Shown: positions 23,884-34,918 of the stretch, one piece after another
Position numbering within the stretch: the first letter of the stretch is position 1
Layout: each line of letters begins with the position of its first letter
Source: Pseudovirgaria hyperparasitica
Taxonomy: Eukaryota; Ascomycota; Dothideomycetes; Acrospermales; Acrospermaceae
Direction: 5' to 3'
Length of the DNA stretch: 64,000 bases
Assembly: GCF_010093815.1 (NCBI RefSeq)
Contig: NW_022985562.1
Span: forward strand, 372,001 to 436,000
Translations under genes and position numbers: made by a program
Notes under the pieces: generated by a model
Databases searched by the model: none
What the model saw: only the letters and a program-made list of their open reading frames with translations
Told to the model about the DNA's origin: nothing

Positions 23884-25643
23884 ATGTCACAGAGATACTC
23901 AGTCGACGATGTGGCAGGTCACAAGTCTACAGACAGCCTATGGATTATAGTGGATGAAGATGTCTACGATCTCACAAAGTTTCAGGATGAGCATCCTGGA
24001 GGAAAGAAGAGTGAGTTGCAGGCTAGACCGAGAGAAAGGCTCCTTTTCTGATATGCTTCAGTCCTCCAACGAGTTGCTGGCAAGGACGCCTCAAAGCAGT
24101 TCTGGAAATACCATAACGAGGGCATCCTGAAGAAATACCAGAAGACGCTACAAATAGGTTCTTTGAACACCAAGGCTACAGCAGCCCCAGAAAAGCAGGA
24201 AGAGTCCAAGGAGATCGCGCAACCCGTTGCCGAATCCGGCACCGTCAGCGCCGAACCTACAGAGGATGCCGAAGAATCTTTTGAGACACTAGATACGTAC
24301 GGCGACCTAATCCCGTATGCCGATCCCAGCTGGTATCAATCAGTAAGTCGGAATCATCCATATTGGACGTGGTCAGGATCACATAGTAGCTAACCCCAAA
24401 CCTCCAGTATCATTCCGCCTACTACAATCAAACTCACGCCGACCTTCGCGACGAGGTCCGCGCCTGGGTAGAGGAAAAAATCATGCCTAACGTAAACGAA
24501 TGGGAAGAGGCCAAGAAGATACCGGATGAAATCTACAAGCAGATGGGAGACCGAGGCTATCTTGCTGGACTTCTTGGAGGACATTATCGTAGCGACATCA
24601 CGGGAAGATCCGTCAAGTGCGTCCCGCCGAACAAGTGGGATTTCTTCCACGAAGTTGTCATTACAGATGAGATTTCACGTTGCGGTAGTGGTGGTCTAGT
24701 CTGGAATCTCATCGGAGGTTTTGGTATCGGTGGACCGCCGCTTTTTGCCCACGGCAAGCCCGAGCTCATCAAGCGTATTGGTCCTGGTCTTCTCGCCGGT
24801 GACAAGCGCATCTGCTTAGCCATCACAGAACCAGACGCTGGCTCGGATGTCGCTAATCTTGGCTGCGAGGCCAAATTGACGGAAGATGGCAAGCACTTTA
24901 TTGTCAACGGCGAGAAGAAGTGGATCACCAACGGCGTGTACGCCGACTACTTCACAACGGCTGTTCGCACAAGTGAGGGTGGCATGAACGGTTTGTCCAT
25001 GCTTCTAATCGAGCGCGAGCACGGCGGTGTCTCTACGCGCAAGATGGACTGCCAGGGTGTGTGGTCATCCGGCACAACCTACGTGACCTTTGAGGACGTC
25101 AAGGTTCCAGTTGAGAATCTGATTGGCAAAAAAGACCAGGGCTTTAAGGTCATCATGACCAATTTCAACCACGAGCGCATGGGCATAATTATCCAGTGTG
25201 TCCGTTTTTCGCGTGTCTGCTACGAGGAGTCGGTCAAATATGCACATAAACGTGTTACATTTGGCAAGAAGCTCATTGAGCACCCGGTCATCCGCCTCAA
25301 GCTCGCACACATGGCTCGCCAGATTGAAGCGTCTGCCGCGTGGCTTGACAACCTAGTCTTCCAGTGCATGCGAATGGGCGAGATGGAGGCCATGTTAAAA
25401 CTTGGTGGTGCGATTGCTGGCGCCAAAGCTCAGTCTACCACCACGATGGAGTTCTGCGCGCGTGAGGCATCGCAGATTTTCGGAGGTCTAAGTTACTCGC
25501 GCGGCGGTCAAGGTGCCAAGGTAGAGCGTCTGTACAGAGACGTAAGGGCATATGCTATTCCCGGTGGTTCGGAGGAGATCATGCTTGATCTCAGTATAAG
25601 ACAGGCATTACGGGTACACCAGGCTTTGGGTATGAAGCTATAG
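23884..25643 (+). CDS. Cytochrome b5-acyl-CoA dehydrogenase fusion
   Basis: Three exons: 23884-24010, 24062-24342 and 24408-25643, giving 547 aa. Residues 1 to about 75 are a cytochrome b5 domain: YDLTKFQDEHPGGKK with the first haem His, and FWKYHNEG with the second. A linker rich in Glu, Ala and Pro follows (about 90-120). The rest is a full acyl-CoA dehydrogenase: CLAITEPDAGSDVANL (FAD and substrate block), KKWITNG, the helical C-domain with YAHKRVTFGKKLIEHP, and QIFGGLSYSRGGQGAKVERLYRD. The usual SCAD/MCAD catalytic Glu position reads Gly (IPGGSEEI, against IYEGTSEI). FNHERMG supplies a Glu near the place used by isovaleryl- and long-chain enzymes. The fusion suggests electrons leave through the haem rather than only through ETF (inference). 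No presequence or clear peroxisomal signal was seen; it ends GMKL. Confidence 0.92.
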
Positions 25644-26575
25644 ATGTAACGATGGAGAAGCGCTGATATTCTTCTATCACTGCGATTGCATGGGACGGAC
25701 ACCCTTAGACCAATGTTTTGTATATTTTCGCCATCTAGGCAGAGTCACTAGACTGTTTGGACTTTCTTCAATGCATACTATACATCTCAATATTCTCGTG
25801 AGAGGGTGGGTGATAACTTCCTACCGAATCAATCCTAGCCAAGTATGTAGCTTCAATTCATCTTCTCTATCACCTTCCTCTATCATCCATAGAACTTCTT
25901 GTAGATTAATGCTGCAGAATTATACATGCTGCTCAATCCCAGCAGCATGGCTTTTCACCTTCATCATGCGGAGCTCGGCTATCAAAGATCCTAGTCGCTC
26001 TTGTGAGTCAGTTTTGTCTTTCCAAAATCGCAATACGTTACACGTTACACGCTCTACCTCCACTCAGAGCTCATGCATCCAACACGCACCAGCCGTCCCA
26101 AGATCTACTCGCTCGCTCTGCGACCAAGATCAACACCATACTCCCGACTCAGCTCATTCGTCATGAAAAGATAACCAGTCTTGATCATCCGCGAACCGTT
26201 CACTTAAGCTTCAAGGCGGGGGTGCTTAAATCCAGACTACCGATCAACGGTACACTAAAGTCTTCCTTTTGAACGCACCCAGGGAGAAGCCTCATGCAAG
26301 ATACCGGCGCGCTGATTCGCCCGCTTACCATGTTTTTAAGACACTTCTCAGTCGTAGGACACAGTTGGGATCTCGTCACCCGACTCGTTGCCCATGTCGT
26401 GCATTGGTATATAGTCGTGCGCGACGCCATTGCTGCGATATTGCAGCAGGCGTTCGCCAGCGAGTATCTACCTTTGTCCAGATGTCTGTCACGTAGCCAG
26501 CTCCTCGGGGTGTTCTATCAATTTTCAAACGAAGAGTTTGATTTCACTATTGATAGTTTTCAAGAACAAGTACCA
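25644..26575. other. Intergenic, b5-ACAD to GH92
   Basis: No gene recognised. A frame reading into the GH92 start from 26294 shows no family features and is taken as upstream sequence. Confidence 0.4.
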
Positions 26576-29057
26576 ATGGGCATTCGAAAGTTTATACCAT
26601 GGCCAGCCATAGCCCTTACGGCAGCGCAGGTCATGACCACCTATGATCATGAAGCGATTGATTATTCGACCTATGTCTCTCCTTTGTGCGTATAACAAGA
26701 GAAAAAAGACAGTCCTGTTGTAAGTACAGTCTAGCTAACTATGTCCTAGTGTTGGCACGACTGGGGGTGGAAACATGTTTCCAGGTGTTTCTTCAGGTAT
26801 AGAGACTCTCTGACTCGATGTATGTTTCCTGACCATCCTACAGGTCCATTCGCTGTAGTTAAACTGGGACCAGATGTCTCATCTGGCACAACGGACGCAT
26901 ACTCTGGTTACTTGCCTAGTGGTAATATCACAGGTTTTAGCATGCTCCATGAGTCGGGCACAGGGGGTGCTCCCAAGTATGGAGTGGTATCGCAAATGCC
27001 AGTCGCTGGTCGGATTATGGATCCCTTGGCCGACTTCTCAATGGGCCGTAGAAGCGAGGACCTTGCTGAAGTAGGGTACTACAAATCTTCTCTCGCAAAT
27101 GGTGTTACTGTTGAGCTTGCGGCTACAAATCATGCTGGGGTGTATCAGTATACCTTCCCGTCCGAGCAGACAAACTCGATTTACGTAGACATCACACATG
27201 TACTGCCATCGTTCAGGGGCTTCGGGTGGGGCCAGGAATACAGAGGTAGGAACATTGCAGTTACGACCGATGGACGGTACACAGGCGAGGGCTCGTACAA
27301 CAAGGGCTGGAATTTGTGTATGTGCTCATGTACCTCGCTGACAGCAATCGCTAATTCAGTCAGCTCCTGACTGGACGATCTACTTTTGTGGAAAATTTAG
27401 TGAAAAGCCACAGAGTGCTCGCGTGTTCAAAGGGTCCAACATTACCGAGGCACGCATGGCAGATACAAGCAGTGTGAATACTCGCGTTGCAGAAAAAATT
27501 GGAGGAATTTTCGAATTTGACAGCTCGACAGTGACCTCGTATGTGGGTGTCTCATGGATTTCGACCGACAGAGCGTGCGAGTATATGGAGCAGGAGCTCT
27601 CAGGACCACCAAAGTTTGAAGACGTTGTGCAGACTGCCAAAGACCGCTGGAACAATGAGGTCTTCTCCAAGATCACCACCAGCAGTACCAACGACAACGA
27701 CCTGAAGCTTTTGTATACAGCACTGTATGGAATGCACCTCATACCCTCTAATCGGACAGGAGAGAACCCACTTTGGACATCTAATGAGCCCTACTATGAT
27801 GATATCTTTACCTTCTGGGATCTCTTCCGTTGCTCCACAGCCTTGACACACGTCCTGCAGCCTGAAGCTTACGAAGAGCAGATTCGCTCCATCATCGATA
27901 TATGGCGACATGACGGCTTCATGCCGGACGGGAGGTCTTCAAACTTCAACGGACGTACGCAAGGTGGATCCAACGCAGACAATGTATTGGCTGATGCATA
28001 CGTCAAGGGTGTCCAAGGCAGCATCAATTGGGAGGACGGGTATTCGGCCATAAAGGAAGACGCAGAGACTCAGCCTCCAAACAATAACGACCCTATCGCC
28101 CCTGAGGCTTCTACAAAAGAGGGAAGAGGTGCTTTACCGGACTGGCTCAAGTACGGCTACATTACCCCTAGTTTCACCAGAGCTGTGTCTCGATCAGTCG
28201 AATACTCTGTGAACGACTTCAGTCTCTATCAAGTCGCGACTGGTCTAGGCAAGACTGCCGACGCGCAAAAATATCTGGACAGGTCGCGCAATTGGCGCAA
28301 CCACTGGAATCCTGATGCATCGAGCAATGGACACAGCGGCTTCATGGTCCCTCGCAAAGCAGACGGCTCCTTTGTCGATCAAGACCCCCTTTCCTGCGGA
28401 GGCTGCTACTGGGGCGACGCCTACTACCAAGGCTTGCCGTGGGAATACTCCATGAACGCACACCACGACTTCGCACACACCACCGAGCTCGTCGGCGGCA
28501 CACTCCGCATGGTCGATCGGCTCGAGAAGATGTTCGAAGAAGGCTTGTCCTCGAGAGCCGGGAAGCTGTCCGGAACAATCTTCAACCCGGCGAACGAGCC
28601 GTCATTCACGACGCCGTACCTGTACAACTTTGTCGGTAGACAGGATTTGGCGGTCCAACGATCGCGCTACGTCGCGAAGACGTTCTACACCACAGCCACG
28701 AACGGCATTCCCGGGAACAGCGACGCCGGCGCCATGCAGACCTGGCTGTTGTGGAATATGATTGGCCTATATCCACTCACCGGCCAAACGACGTTCCTGA
28801 TCGGAAGTCCCTGGTTCGAGAGTATGAGCATTAATCTTGGCAACGGAAGGGCGCTGAAGATCACCTCGAGTGGAGGGAATAGTGATACGGCCTACTATGT
28901 CCAGAGCCTGCGCGTGAACGGGGAGAACTGGACCAAGAATTGGCTTACGTGGAGCGATGTATTTGAGAATGGCGGCACGATGGAGTTTGTGCTGGGAACG
29001 CAGGCAAAGAAATGGGATACGGGCGATCCGCCGCCAAGTCCAGCGTCGGACAAGTGA
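26576..29057 (+). CDS. Secreted GH92 alpha-mannosidase
   Basis: Exons are 26576-26685, 26750-26796, 26844-27317 and 27364-29057, giving 774 aa. ATG 26576 heads a signal peptide (MGIRKFIPWPAIALTAAQ); the frame is open upstream but without such features. The mature start shows YVSPFVGTTGGGNMFPG, rebuilt over two introns, the usual GH92 opening. The catalytic domain has FTFWDLFRC, GFMPDGRSSNF, GGSNADNVLADAYVKG, GDAYYQGLPWEYSMNAHHD, NEPSFTTPYLYNF and PGNSDAGAMQTWLLWNMIG. GH92 enzymes are calcium-dependent exo-mannosidases, often alpha-1,2, that trim N-glycans or fungal mannans. The canonical GNDD block reads GNSD here, so one of the paired acidic residues is Ser; I believe some fungal relatives share this. 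Many N-x-S/T sites fit a secreted protein. Confidence 0.93.
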
Positions 29058-29725
29058 GGCCGACGATGACGAGAGAAGTGGATTATGATGAGCGATGTCG
29101 GTCTGGGAGAAAGCACGATTTGCTAAAGACCGAGGTTCTGGATTTCTTACGCGCAATTGACTCAGTCCTGTTCAGCAGTGATTAAGATGGAAGAATAAAG
29201 AAGAGTTTCTCTATTTGGGACGGATGGTGCTGGTACCCGTAGTCATCGTACTAAATATACTAGGTTAATTGGATAGAGCATGCGATCGGCAGGGAGGTAT
29301 CATGCCGGCAACTCGAGCAATACTTTATGTCAGGGATGAATCGATGTATTGAATATACCACAGAGAATGGTACAAATTTAGGAGAGTTTAGACATAGATA
29401 CGCCCACATAGACCACAGTATGTGCCAGACATCTTGGATATGATGCCTAAATGGCTTGAGCGGTCCTGCCACCTCCCACGTGATTTCACAGCGAAAGATC
29501 TGGGGCTGAGCTGGGATTTTGAGCTCATGGTGGATTGTGGTAGGGAGGGGTTGGGCAATTGTGGCCATGGCTATGGCTATGGATATGCGCTGAAAGGAAG
29601 GGTATTCGCTGGTGGCAGGGTACAGTATCAGCACTCCATACCATATTAGCTTAATGGTCAGATTCTCTGCGAGGTGTAAAAGTATGTTCTGGGTAGCAGC
29701 TTCGGAAAAGTCATTTTGACTAGTG
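29058..29725. other. Convergent 3' region, GH92 and DUF7053-type gene
   Basis: Tail-to-tail spacer of 668 bases with no recognised gene. A short GGCTATGGCTATGGATATG run sits near 29570. Confidence 0.45.
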
Positions 29726-30843
29726 TCACCCTTGCATCTCTGCGGGTGTATGTGATGAACCTGTTGGCAGTCCTGGCCTGGATTCCTGTGGCATTAGAGA
29801 GGGGTTGTTTGTCGATATGTTTCCTGCATAGCTTGGTGGAAGTTGCTGCTGGGTCTGGTTGTACTGAGGCTGATGTGTAGATAATTGGGGTTCACTATAT
29901 TGACGACTTTGCGGTCCGTGGTTCTGTGATGGCTGATGATAAGAAGATGGGTGTGGTCCTTGTGGATACGGATACTTTGAGTCCTGTGCAGGCGGTGTTT
30001 GGGTCGAACCAGAGGCATATTGAGATTGTGTGACATGAGGCTGTGAATGTGATGATTGGATGGAATGCTGCGATGTGGATGACCGGCCGTATTGGTCGTT
30101 TTGTGACGCCTGCAAAGGATGCTGCTGAGGTCGCTTTGTATCTGGTGCATAGTATCCCGATTGTGTCTGGGAGCTCGACGGCTTTTGGTCCATGGAGGTC
30201 TGATCGTGGTACGCCGGAGGCAGAGGCGCATCCGGTTTGCTAGGCCGCGGGGGTCGTCCGCTTACCCTCTCCTTTTCAATGAGTCTGTTGATTAACCTCT
30301 GCACTAACTCTTCATGCGACTTCTTCAGGTTTTTCTTTACGAACGCCATCACGAGCATGTTGCACCGTAGATCCACGTCTTCGCGGATATATAGGCCTTC
30401 CTTGGGCGCTCCAATGCCCAGCTCTGACGTCTCTCTGGGTTCGCCAGGGAGTGATCCACCGACCGACCATTTCCCCTTTATATTGACGCCCATGGGCGCG
30501 AATACGTGTGTTTGTAGACCGTCGTGTAGATCGTGGAACGATGCGTTGAACGAGACGTTGCCTTCCGCAAGACCACCTGGTAGATATGATACCCTGTCTG
30601 GCAGGTTTTAGTTATGTCGCGTCTTCTAAGGTTGCCTGTGCTATGCGTACCTGTGATTGTATACCATTGACACTTGCGCTCTTCCTCCGATGCGTGATCG
30701 GGAGGCTCGCATTTGGTGCGACTTACGACCAATGGACCGAGGTCTATCATATCAAAATGATTATGGAATGTCTCCATCACAGTCTCTTTGGAAATGCTCG
30801 GAGGCAGTGGTGTGACGGTCGTGAAATATGTACGTTTCGACAT
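29726..30843 (-). CDS. DUF7053-type fungal protein with Gln/Pro/Ser-rich tail
   Basis: Two exons on the minus strand: 30843-30651 and 30597-29726, giving 354 aa. Residues 1 to about 170 form a compact domain starting MSKRTYFTTVTPLPPSISKE, with VMETFHNHFDMIDLGPLV, GNVSFNASFHDLHDGLQTHV and REDVDLRCNMLVMAFVKKNL. This looks like the SRPBCC-like fungal domain of unknown function DUF7053, named from memory. Residues 190-354 are low-complexity Gln/Pro/Ser/Tyr-rich sequence, likely disordered. No signal peptide or membrane segment is seen. Function is unknown; a lipid or ligand-binding fold is only a guess from the domain type. Confidence 0.78.
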
Positions 30844-32150
30844 TTCGGTATGATGCAAAACGACCTAACGACGCAGTAGTAAAGTCGATTCTTTTATGGG
30901 CGGAACTGAGAGAGGCCAGTGGAGAGGGGCAGTAGATCTTCCAGGTTCTGCGAGGTTGACTCTGGACTGTAGTGCGAATGCGAGGCTAGGGTATGTGGTC
31001 AGCGTGTTCCATTTTTAGATCAAGGTGGAGCTGAGAAGCCTGCGGCGTAAATTCCAAGCGCTACTGCGCTCCTGCGCTGCTGCGGTAGCCGTGCGCAACC
31101 GTTTAAAGCGGTAGATTTCCGTGTCCACTGTTTGTTAATGAATGTCCCTGGTGTTTATATCTGTGTACGTACCCGTACTGGTGTTGGGAGACATGGCATG
31201 TGCATTACCACTTCAGACATCAGGTTACAAAATACGCAACCAAGGAGAACTCGTCCGAGAGCTGTATCTACACCGAGCATATTTGAAAGAGAAATCTTTA
31301 CCAGTAGCCGTAAGACGACTTGCTAGAATTAGTCACCGGTATGCACGAAGGACTTGTTTGGAGCCTCAGGCAGCAGTGTTATCGTTGAATGACACTGACT
31401 CAGTCTGAAGAATATGGAGTGACCCGGTATCCATGATTGACATGATGATCCTGGGAATCATGGTACGTGCACCCGTTTGTGGTCGATCATGGATGCGAAC
31501 AGTTCGCTGTTTCGACTTGTCCTATAATGAACACTCACAAAATAGCGGCTACTACTCGACGCTTGACACATGACTACTCTTACCTCCTTCAAGGTCTACC
31601 CCCGTACGTCCAAGATACCTGCTATTCACAATTATATCTTCTATGGGTTGATGGAGACCCATGGAAACATGAGCTACACCTATGCGTGTAACAGCTGCTG
31701 TAGCGACTGTGGATAGAGTGATAGAGTGCGAGTGGTCATGCGCGTCCAATGGAAAAAGCCATGAAACGATCAAGAAGTCGGGCACAGCCACTCACGCATC
31801 GACACAAACCTGCAGGCCTACGCGCGTTTACATCCCAGTCCGCCTGAAGACTCACTCGTCGATCAAGCATCTTTCATAAAGACAATGACCCCGCAGGTTC
31901 GGTTTTACTTCATACACAAAACCACTTTGGCCATCTTCGAATTTTGGGAAAGGCACACAGCGATCAGAAATCGAGAATAACTACCTAGCCTCTCATTCAT
32001 TAGCTACGTAGTTCCTTACCCAAGGTAGCTCTAGCCGCCTCCCACTACGCCACCTAGTAGTCACCAACAAAGCTCGACAGCTCGAAAGACGCGTCCTTCA
32101 ACCCAAAGCTCAACCTCAGACTCTACATCGACTGCACCTCGCAATTGACA
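30844..32150. other. Intergenic, DUF7053-type to MARVEL gene
   Basis: Head-to-head spacer of about 1.3 kb. Short open frames at 31132-31408 resemble nothing I know. The last 100 bases are the leader of the MARVEL gene. Confidence 0.4.
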
Positions 32151-32761
32151 ATGACTTTCAACTTCACGCTGCCGCTTCGTGCGGCCCAAGGCCTTTTCGT
32201 ATTCATCGATCTCGTCCTGATGTCTTATGGTACGTCATATCCTTCCCAGCCAACCTGTGACATAGTGGCTTGGCGTATGTATTTGCTCATAATGCAAGAT
32301 CCTGACTTCAAATAGTTGCGCACTGGTGGAGTGGCGCCTGGCATGTGTATTCCCCCCCCGAGATCAACTTCTTGATCTTCTGCTGCGCATGGACCATTCT
32401 TGCCCTCGCATACCTCATCGTTGCGCCGGCACGATTCCCCAAGGCTGCACACAAATTCGGCATCCTAGGCGCCGAGTTCTTGACCATGATCTTTTGGTTT
32501 GCTGGTTTCATCGCACTCGCTGCCTATCTTGGGGATCGTTGGTGCATCGGGACTGTATGCAATTGTGCCAAGGCTGGCGTTGCATTCGCTGCCTTCCTGT
32601 GGTAAGTCGGTCTGGAAACCTTACAAGAGGGTATACTTATTATGTATGACAGGGTTCTCTTTGCTGCGACGTTCGCTATGGCTCTCCTCCACGTATGGAA
32701 GACTCGTAATACGAATGATTCTCGGCCAGATCCAAAAATCGAGATGCATCAAGGCGCCTAA
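32151..32761 (+). CDS. MARVEL-domain four-helix membrane protein
   Basis: Three exons: 32151-32229, 32316-32601 and 32653-32761, giving 157 aa. Four hydrophobic segments are seen: RAAQGLFVFIDLVLMSYVAH, INFLIFCCAWTILALAYLIV, FLTMIFWFAGFIALAAYLG and VAFAAFLWVLFAATFAMALL, followed by a short polar tail (NTNDSRPDPKIEMHQGA). CIGTVCNCAKAG between helices 3 and 4 matches the common fungal MARVEL pattern of paired Cys residues. Relatives include Nce102 and Fhn1, which organise plasma-membrane microdomains and sense sphingolipids, but this protein may belong to another fungal branch. Exact role is unknown. Confidence 0.86.
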
Positions 32762-33642
32762 AGGAGCGCAGAAATGAGCTGGCCCATCGTCTCGAATCAC
32801 GCCCTAGCGTGAATGGACTTGAATTCGAAGTTTTCCTTAAAATGTCTGATATTGTTGTCTGATACCCATTCGCTTTTTCTTTCAACCATTCCACAAATGT
32901 CGTATTGAGCGCGTACAGATGTACGCCTCGCGGAGGCAATGCAACATCTATCGTAATCACCCTATGCTGTATCCGTCTATATCTGATTCATCTATCCCTT
33001 CCTAACTTTTCGCCGAAATGTCTTGAATATCGCTACCCACGCATCCCATATTTCAGGCCAGTAACTCGTTGTAATGCAGATACGTGATGAGAAGTTCTAA
33101 AAAACCAATCCTCTTTCGAAGTGAATGCAGATAGTGGCGGTATATGGCCCGTAGTTCATACTCGCGGTGACTATGCTCCACAGACCCACGAAACAGGCTT
33201 GGTTATTTCCTCTCTATTACCCCTACTTCCTAGTTATCTCAGGCAAAGACATGCATTGCAATTTGCTACCGTGTGGAGCAATAAATCAAGTCGCCGCGAA
33301 GCCTCAGGACAGCATATTACAAGAGTAAGATCAGTTGCTACACGTTCTAGTGGCGATATCAAAAGTATAAAGTTAGTGGTCCATGGAATTGAAGTAGTAA
33401 TATACTTTATATATAGGAAAATAAAATATACTCATGGATCTTCAATTCCCATTACTATAGAGTATAATATTCTCCAGAAGTCTTCGGGATAATAAAAGGC
33501 ACGAGCTAGCATATCGTGGGGCGAGTAGCAGGCTGGCCCCACCCTAGATATCCTCCGCGTCGCGACAGTACAGACGCGTCATTCGATCAATCCATACACG
33601 AAGCGCAGCGATGAGGTTCTTTCTAACCTAATCACATTAAAC
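32762..33642. other. Intergenic, MARVEL gene to HUS1
   Basis: No gene recognised. A 10-bp inverted repeat (GGAATTGAAG at 33385, CTTCAATTCC at 33440) lies in an AT-rich patch. Confidence 0.4.
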
Positions 33643-34918
33643 ATGCGGTTCAAGGCCTCTATACAGAATATCACAACATTCACGAGTATGCAAGCTGAAT
33701 CGTACTTTTGCTGGCTACTTTCTTACCTCTTCTAGAACTGACCGCGTCACTTGCATCGCTTGGACCTATTGCATGGGTACGGCTCAATGAGACTGAAGTC
33801 CGCTTCACGGTTATACCAGAGCAAGGGACGCAAGTGTGGGCGTCTGTGTCCCAGATTTGCTCCTGAAGTCATTTTCTAACATCGTTTCAGCGTATTGTCG
33901 ATCGTACGTATCTACCCTCCTGAACGAATGCACCCACTAAGCCGTACCGCATCAGAACGCCATATTCGACGACCAGTACAGCATTCAGTCAGCGGCTGAC
34001 AATGTCATCAACCTCGAGGTTCCCCTTAATTCGCTCCAGCGCGCACTGAAGTCAGCTTCACAAGCTACTGCTGCACACATCCGCTTGACCAAGAAAGATG
34101 GCCTTCCACTCCTGGCTTTGACAATCACCACAAGTACACTCAGCAGCACACCTCATCCGACGTGGGGCACAGCTCGTCAACAGACTGGTTTTGATGAGAG
34201 TGAAAGCACAATAGGGGAGTTCGGCGGTGGAAGAGAACGTGAAACGGTCGTCACGCAAGAGATTCCGGTGCGTGTGCTCAGCCCACACCAGGTCGATGGC
34301 CTACACGAACCGCGGTGTCGAGAACCTGATGTGCACATTATGCTGCCATCTCTTCTACAGCTCAAGGGCATATCGGACAGATTCACGAGGCTAGCTTCAG
34401 GGGCGAAGGCAGTGGCAGCACCCAAGTTGGAAATGGCCGCGAATATGCACGGGTGTTTACGTCTCAGAATAAATACAGATGCGATGAACATTTCGAGCGT
34501 TTGGACAGGTCTATCAAATCCTGAGCTTGATCCTAGTCAAGTTGAGGGTGGCGAGGAAGGTGTACTTGAGCATCCGAGTACCAAGATGAAGAGGTTGGGA
34601 TCTGCAGATGGCAAGACCGAAGAAGGCTGGGCCAAAGTACGAATAGACGGCAAAGATTGGGGTAAAGTTATGTCGGTGGGACGTCTCGGGGGAAGAGTAA
34701 TAGCTTGTGAGAATTTTCATATGTATATATTGAGTTCGTTCACTAATAACTGCGACAGGCTTTTGCGACGACCATGCGCTAATCCTATACGTGTATCTCT
34801 CTGCAGAAGAGGAAGAAGGACGAGATGAGTCGGTTTTGACGGTATCTTCTCCATTCAATCTTCGAGGAGTTGCTTGCTAATGAGTCCCCAGTACTACATA
34901 AGCTCATATAGCGTGTGA
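33643..34918 (+). CDS. HUS1: DNA-damage checkpoint protein HUS1
   Basis: Six exons: 33643-33685, 33736-33841, 33891-33903, 33956-34706, 34759-34841 and 34892-34918, giving 340 aa. Start MRFKASIQNITTFTKLTASL, then QVWAVLSINAIFDDQYSIQS, INLEVPLNSLQRALKSA, HIRLTKKDGLPLLAL and IPVRVLSPHQV, are typical Hus1 blocks; the C-terminus has VIACFCDDHALILYVYLS and ends YYISSYSV. Hus1 forms the PCNA-like 9-1-1 ring with Rad9 and Rad1 and is loaded at damaged DNA to activate ATR/Mec1 signalling. Exon 3 is 13 nt (one base plus four codons, V-L-S-I) and the last exon is 27 nt. The loop between residues about 100 and 140 is longer than in animal Hus1, as usual in fungi. Confidence 0.92.

Noticed and set aside
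33385-33449. 10-bp inverted repeat as a possible MITE
   Set aside because: Too short, no target-site duplication seen, and the flanks do not extend the match.
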